From positions 1 through 64,000 of the forward strand of contig JABMLP010000006.1 of NCBI GenBank assembly GCA_013176395.1: DNA of 64,000 nucleotides, read 5' to 3'. The position numbers were made by a program, and so were the translations under genes. Shown one piece after another: positions 59,347 through 64,000 of this stretch. Below the pieces are notes generated by a model, which saw nothing but the letters and a program-made list of their open reading frames with translations, had not been told where the DNA came from and did not search any database. Positions within the stretch are counted from its first letter, which is position 1. Each line of letters opens with the position of its first letter. This stretch comes from Venturia oleaginea. Its lineage: Eukaryota > Ascomycota > Dothideomycetes > Venturiales > Venturiaceae.

Positions 59347-60662
59347 ATGGATCAAGGCCTGCATAGATCCGCCAAGATCTGCAAAGATCTACCAGCAGCG
59401 CTTCCGGACATGGTTGCCACGAAGTATTATTTCGCGAAATCGTCACAGGATCTTGTATTCGCGCCCTCAGAGCTTGCTATCATTCACACCAAAGGAAAAC
59501 TGCCGGTATGAACGTGCTTTAATATGTTCCTAAATCGCATCTAGCGGTGAGAGAAGTGTTGCGCCGACCTGCAGAAAACTCTTGCAGATGTGACAAAGAA
59601 CCAGGCATCGCACTGTCTTCAGAACGGCTATTGACATGCCATTCCGCTATTTCCTTGCTTCTTCAGTCACCACTAGAACGCGAAGAGGCTCAAGACATTG
59701 CTAATTGGCTAACCAATACGACCTCAATACTAATAAGCGCATAGTTCCAGCTACGATTCTGTCCGTCGCTCGCGAAGAAACCGACTCCTCAAATCGAGCA
59801 AAGGCCTTTCGACAGCAAACCGAAGAAGAACCCATTCATTGATCCAGATCCTGCTCTACTCATTACCGACCTCCCCATCAAGAATCCAACCCACTTCCTC
59901 GTCCTGAACAAGTTCCCAATAATATCGCATCATTTCATTCTTGCATCAAAGGAAGAGAAGGAACAATTCGCATGGCTTGAGGTTGAGGACATTTTCGTCA
60001 CTTATGCCGTGCTACGAGAATGGGAGAAGACCTCGAGAGATCCAGGCAACAACAAGCTATTCGCATTCTTCAACTGCGGACCGGAGAGCGGCGCCTCGCA
60101 AGCGCATCGCCATATTCAATTCTTATCGAATGCCAGTATGGAAGAGAAAATGGGATCCGTTATTTCAGACACTACAAAATGGGAGAACCTCACAAACATG
60201 CTTACAAAGCAGACCCTCAAAGGCAAAGTTCCAGAGCTTCCATTCGCATGGTACGGTGTCGATTTTGAAGTGGAGCCAAACGATAAACAGCTCTGCGAAA
60301 TCTATAATCAACTCAGACTGCAGGCCAGTCGAGCAACGGACAACAAAGGGGTCTCGAATATGGCGAGGGACAAACCATACAGCCACAACTTGGCTATGAC
60401 AACCTCTTCGATGATGCTAGTCCCCCGCTCACAAGACTCTGCCTCCATCCTTACCGCACAAGGGAGCCTACCTCGATCTCCAAGTGGCGAAGAGAAGGAT
60501 TGGAAGGTTTCTTTAAATGGCACGATTATGGCTGGAACACTTATGGTGAAGGATCAAGAGCTGTTTGAGTATTTGAAGGATGATAAGAGTGGGGCAATCG
60601 ATAGGTTATTAGCTGAGGCTTGCTTTCCGCCTATAGTCACCAATGCATCAAAGAAAAATTGA
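59347..60662 (+). CDS. apa2: Ap4A phosphorylase (ATP adenylyltransferase)
   Basis: Two exons, 59347-59505 and 59745-60662, give 358 residues. The 239-nt intron is long for this window (GTATGA donor, CTAATA branch site, ATAG acceptor). Exon 1 ends H-T-K-G-K-L-P and exon 2 opens F-Q-L-R-F-C-P-S-L-A-K-K-P, a hallmark of Apa1/Apa2. The HIT-like catalytic region is S-G-A-S-Q-A-H-R-H-I-Q-F near residue 167, after F-F-N-C-G. The C-terminal half contains S-H-N-L-A-M-T and M-L-V-P-R, both typical. The enzyme splits diadenosine tetraphosphate with phosphate into ATP and ADP in the cytosol. It lies 200 bp from Fot1 copy B. Confidence 0.87.
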
Positions 60663-61100
60663 GATGTGCAGGGCGAAAGGACACGAAAGTTACGAAAGAG
60701 ATGACAAATGCTCAAAGGATCGTCTACATGAGTAATAGAACAAGCGGTCGTTTTTTTCCTGGCATCTTCCCGCGGGATCTGACAGAAAGTGATCTAACTC
60801 AGAAGGCAGTTGGAATGGCATATTGGCATTGGGTTGTATGGATAAGATGGGATTTCGCGGATGGAAGCACAATGTACACATGGATGGAATGATACCCTTG
60901 GGACAGAGAAGTTCAACTCAAAGCTACCATAATGAACAGAATCAAAGAATCGTCAAGATCCTGACAACTCCAACTCCTTTCGTGACCTCTGTTTATAAAT
61001 TTCCCAATTGCGTCATGCCCGGACATACCACCACAAGCTCCGATGGGCAAACTCCCGCATCCCAAGCGTCTAGCAGATCCCTCCGCCATCCGCTTCAATA
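60663..61100. other. Intergenic between Ap4A phosphorylase and the AhpD-like gene
   Basis: No coding frame supported; promoter of the gene at 61101 lies at the right. Confidence 0.5.
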
Positions 61101-61992
61101 ATGCCACCCACTAAACTCCCCTCGATAATTACACCGGCGTTGCTAAGGAGGATCAGAGGGCATCCAAGGTTACCGAAGAATTGTTGGTATATTGTTTCTA
61201 GTGTTACGCTTTCTTGTTTGAATCGGCCGGATGAGATTCCCAAGGTTTTGACGGGGGCTTTGGAGGAAGGGGAGGAAGTTGGCAATGGGGGGAGAGATGT
61301 GGTAGCTGGAGGGGGTATGAATGGGGGAGGTATGGCACACGAGGAGCAGTTGAGGATTGCGAGGAGGATGAGAGAGGGATTGGTGAAGAGTAGTGCTATT
61401 TGTGGGTTACCAAAGGTATCTACACCCTTTCACGATCTCACCTCAACTCTATACATGAGGAGTGTATGGATATAAAGTCACCAACTCACGAACGTAACAG
61501 ACAATCAACGCCCTCTTCGCCCTCAAATCAGCAACACCCCCTTCCCTCCTCGACGAACCCATGACCTATTCCCCTTCCTCCCGCCCCTCCGAAATCCACG
61601 ATATCCCCATGTCCACGATCCTCCACCGCGGACAGACCTTCTTCAACACCGTCTATGGCAAGATCTCCAAACGCGTAATGTCGCAAATGGATCGTTCAGG
61701 CACAGAAGACCTCGGTCTCATCGCGCGTCTCTTCTACGGCTACGTATTGAGTAACACGAGTATACTGAGTCCAGCGGAGACGAGTTTGATCCTTGTGGCG
61801 GGACTGGTGCCGCAGGATGTGAACCCGCAGTTGAAAGGGCATTTGAAGGGGGCGGTTAATAATGGGTGTAGCGTTGAGGAGGTTCGAGCTGTTAGGGATG
61901 TTGTGATTTGGATTTGTGAGGGGGGTGGGATGGGGATGCTCAAGGAGGGAGAGATGGGGTTGGGGTGGAGTGAGGATGTTGCAAAGATATAG
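61101..61992 (+). CDS. AhpD/carboxymuconolactone-decarboxylase-like protein
   Basis: Two exons, 61101-61415 and 61501-61992, with an 85-nt intron (GTATCT...ACAG), give 268 residues. The N-terminal part has a helical S-V-T-L-S-C-L-N-R-P segment and a Gly-rich, Glu-rich insertion (about residues 52-78), then R-E-G-L-V-K-S-S-A-I-C-G-L-P-K and, across the intron, T-I-N-A-L. The C-terminal part has a second helical domain with H-R-G-Q-T-F-F-N-T-V-Y-G and L-V-A-G-L-V-P-Q. This matches fungal AhpD-like proteins, a fold used in peroxide defence and in decarboxylases. The C-x2-C redox pair of bacterial AhpD is not seen, so a peroxidase role is doubtful. Confidence 0.7.
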
Positions 61993-62181
61993 GGTTTCGT
62001 TGGAGTGTTATTTCATAGATTTGTAGACGAAGATTTGGCTGCTCTACGTCAGCCTTACTGTGTGTGACACTCGGGTGAAAATTGATGGCTTGTATTAGCG
62101 GGCACTGGCTTTTCTGGTGCGTCACTATTAGATACAGATGTCAATATTCGCAGGACATATTTATATAACTTATTGAAAATA

Positions 62182-63637
62182 ACGTGTTCCACCACCGAGC
62201 TGGTCAACCCACCGAGCTGGTCAAAAAGGCTTGGCACGACCAACTCATGTTACGACTCTTCAATTTAATCGCTATTAACAATAGATTCTAAGTCCGTCGT
62301 GCTGCTATCTGATTCAGAAGATATCTCGATATCTTTTTTACAAGTTCGCGCATTATGCCCAGTTGCGCCGCAGTTCCTACAGCGCCGTTGAGTTGGTCGG
62401 GCTATTTCTTGACCACCACTACCACGAGCCTTCTTTGATCCCTGAGGCGCGACAGACGCCTCGGCAGCTACCTGCGCTGCTACAGTCCCATACTCTATAG
62501 TACCACCTTGCTGGATCCACTTCCTTTTGCGCGATTTTCGCTTTGTCATTACTGCCAATTGCTCTTCACGCTCGCGGTTGCGCGCAACAAGTAGAGCGTT
62601 TTGGTGTAGCATCAATTCAGCGCCCTGGACAAGCTAGGAAAAGCCTGCCTGCGCAGTAACTGGTGACCGAGTAAAGAACTCGCTTACGAGCTTGGAGTCT
62701 TCGACTGCCACGACGTCTCCTGCGGTGGGGGTGCTGGTGGGGTACGTAGCCGTACTTCAAGGCGATCCAATACCACCTCCGCGTTGATAGGGACTAGCCC
62801 TACCATCTCAAAAGCCTTTCGACAGTTCTCTTCTGTAAACACGTCGAAAAACGCGTCTTTGAAGGCCGGGAGGAGGCCTTCTTTGTTGATATGGTAGACG
62901 CGTCGGCGTGCCAAGTCTCGAACTCGTTGAGAGTACTTGCACTTCAACGGCGAGAAGCAGACCACATCAAGCCGCTGGAGGATATGCGATGAATGAGGTG
63001 GCATACAGAGCGTTATGATCTTATGTTCGAAGCAGTAGTCCTTGAAATCCTGGTTGAGGTGGCTCTCATGGTCGTCCAAGATGAGCAGCCTATACCCCCC
63101 CCACTTGACGCGCCTTTGTATACGCGTCAAAGTGCTTCAACCACTCAAGATCAAGCGCGTTGTTTGTCCAGCCGTTCTCAGAGACCGAGAGCTTCCAATT
63201 CCGTGGTATATCTGCCTCCTCATACCACGCAGAGATGTGAACGCGTCCTTTGTAGATAATGAATGGCGGGGTCGCATACCCAGCGGCGCAGATGCTCTGG
63301 ATAACTGTAACCCACTCGCGGTCGAGGATGTATTGGACAATTGTCTGCTCTTCAGTCGTAGTGAGCTTGTGTTGGGCGTTGCGAGTATCTAGGCGATACG
63401 TGATTCCGTTGTATCGGCTAGTCAATGTTGAAGGAGGTACATCAAAAGCTTTAGCAGCGCGCCGGAGGCTTCGGAATTGGTGGGTGTTATAGGCAGAAAG
63501 GGCAAGCTGAATTCTGCCTTCTCTGTTAGATAATTGCGCATGTTGTTGTTGAGACATATCGTGTTAATGAGGGAGTTGGTCGTCTTGGCAGAAACTGACC
63601 AGCTCGGTGGGTTGACCAGCTCGGTGGTGGAACACGT
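62182..63637 (-). mobile_element. pogo/Fot1 copy C, internally deleted, with perfect TIRs
   Basis: The 1456-bp element starts ACGTGTTCCACCACCGAGCT and has a 42-bp terminal inverted repeat that is perfect at both ends, with a TA duplication at 62180-62181 and 63638-63639. Each TIR holds two tandem units of CACCGAGCTGGTCA type. The minus-strand transposase begins at ATG 63557. Its first 79 residues are only about half identical to copy B, whereas the rest is about 90% identical. About 120 codons, including the first catalytic Asp, are missing at 63318-63326, and a frame shift occurs near 63105. The C-terminal zinc knuckle (C-R-N-C-G-A-T-G-H-N-A-R-T-C) is intact. It cannot move itself. Confidence 0.9.
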
Positions 63638-63639
63638 TA

Positions 63640-63899
63640 TTGAAAGAATACATTATTCTTCAATCAAGATCCACATCACTGACTCCAAAATCCCACAAAA
63701 ATCAGCAATTTATTCATCTGCACGACACAACCTCAACTCTCAAAACTTATGATGGATGGACAACCCACAAACAAATGATTAAAATCCAGACTTCCCATTT
63801 TTTGATTCAAACAATATTCGATATTTAAGAATTTCCCATTCACTAAGAGTCCCCTTGGTGTAAGCTCAATCCAGCAGTTCCAATGGCCTTCCCGGCAAA
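63640..63899. other. AT-rich spacer, no gene seen
   Basis: Nothing supported between Fot1 copy C and the tRNA-like gene. Confidence 0.5.
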
Positions 63900-63903
63900 A
63901 ACT

Positions 63904-64000
63904 AACTCCTTAACTAGGTAGTCGGTTATCACGTCGGTCTCATACTTAAAGTATGAACATTCATAGAATGTGCGATCCGAAGGCCGCGAGTTCGATTCTC
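63904..64000 (+). tRNA. tRNA-like gene, probably Met(CAT) with intron, cut by window end
   Basis: The D-loop GTCGGTTA, the anticodon region TCGGTCTCATA and a later TCCGAAGG, which closes the anticodon stem, are separated by an intron of about 30 nt. A T-arm starts GCGAGTTCGATTCTC at the very end. The anticodon reads CAT in the elongator-Met position. The D-stem does not pair well, so it may be a decayed copy, and the 3' acceptor arm lies outside the window. Confidence 0.5.

Noticed and set aside
59547..59744. Separate small gene inside the Ap4A phosphorylase intron
   Set aside because: No ATG in good context and no domain; kept only as a note on the long intron.

Overview
This window is genomic DNA from a filamentous ascomycete (Pezizomycotina; the gene set and general look suggest Leotiomycetes, but I could not test that). 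The evidence is intron-poor genes with 46-120 nt introns, GTATGT/GTAAGT donors and CTAAC-type branch sites, together with fungal Tad-like LINE, chromodomain Gypsy and pogo/Fot1 transposons. There are no bacterial operons, CRISPR arrays or rRNA genes.

Layout. From 1 to 23.5 kb is an accessory, transposon-rich compartment. It holds a 350-bp tandem repeat (1.75-2.5 kb), a decayed Tad/I-type LINE (about 3.6-8.65 kb), two small palindromic MITE-like elements, and a pogo/Fot1 transposon (12.9-21.1 kb) whose middle has been replaced by a Tc1/mariner fragment and a complete but decayed Gypsy element with 97% identical LTRs. Between and beside the transposons sit two tiny genes for secreted cysteine-rich proteins, both 62 residues long by my splice models (12.5 kb and 22.2 kb), and a frame-broken DUF4188-type gene. 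From 23.9 to 57 kb is mostly ordinary core genome: a SNF2 ATPase, a Yta7/ATAD2 bromodomain AAA ATPase, pyruvate dehydrogenase protein X, a mitochondrial membrane protein, a C2H2 transcription factor, a calcium-regulated aspartate/glutamate carrier, an arsenite methyltransferase divergent from a bZIP regulator, a four-helix membrane protein, a small Cys/His protein and a Myb-like regulator. From 57 to 64 kb two more pogo/Fot1 copies flank an Ap4A phosphorylase and an AhpD-like protein; an intron-containing Met-tRNA-like gene runs off the end.

Working together: arsM and the bZIP gene form a likely arsenic-detoxification unit sharing one promoter region. PDX1, AGC1 and the 37.4-kb membrane protein are mitochondrial. 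Yta7 and the SNF2 protein act on chromatin. The most interesting signals are the knottin-patterned secreted protein at 22.2 kb, the four Cys-Cys doublets in the arsenite methyltransferase, and three Fot1 copies whose catalytic bodies are nearly identical while their DNA-binding ends and terminal repeats have diverged together.

All exon boundaries are hand-predicted from splice consensus and protein sense; no transcript data were available.
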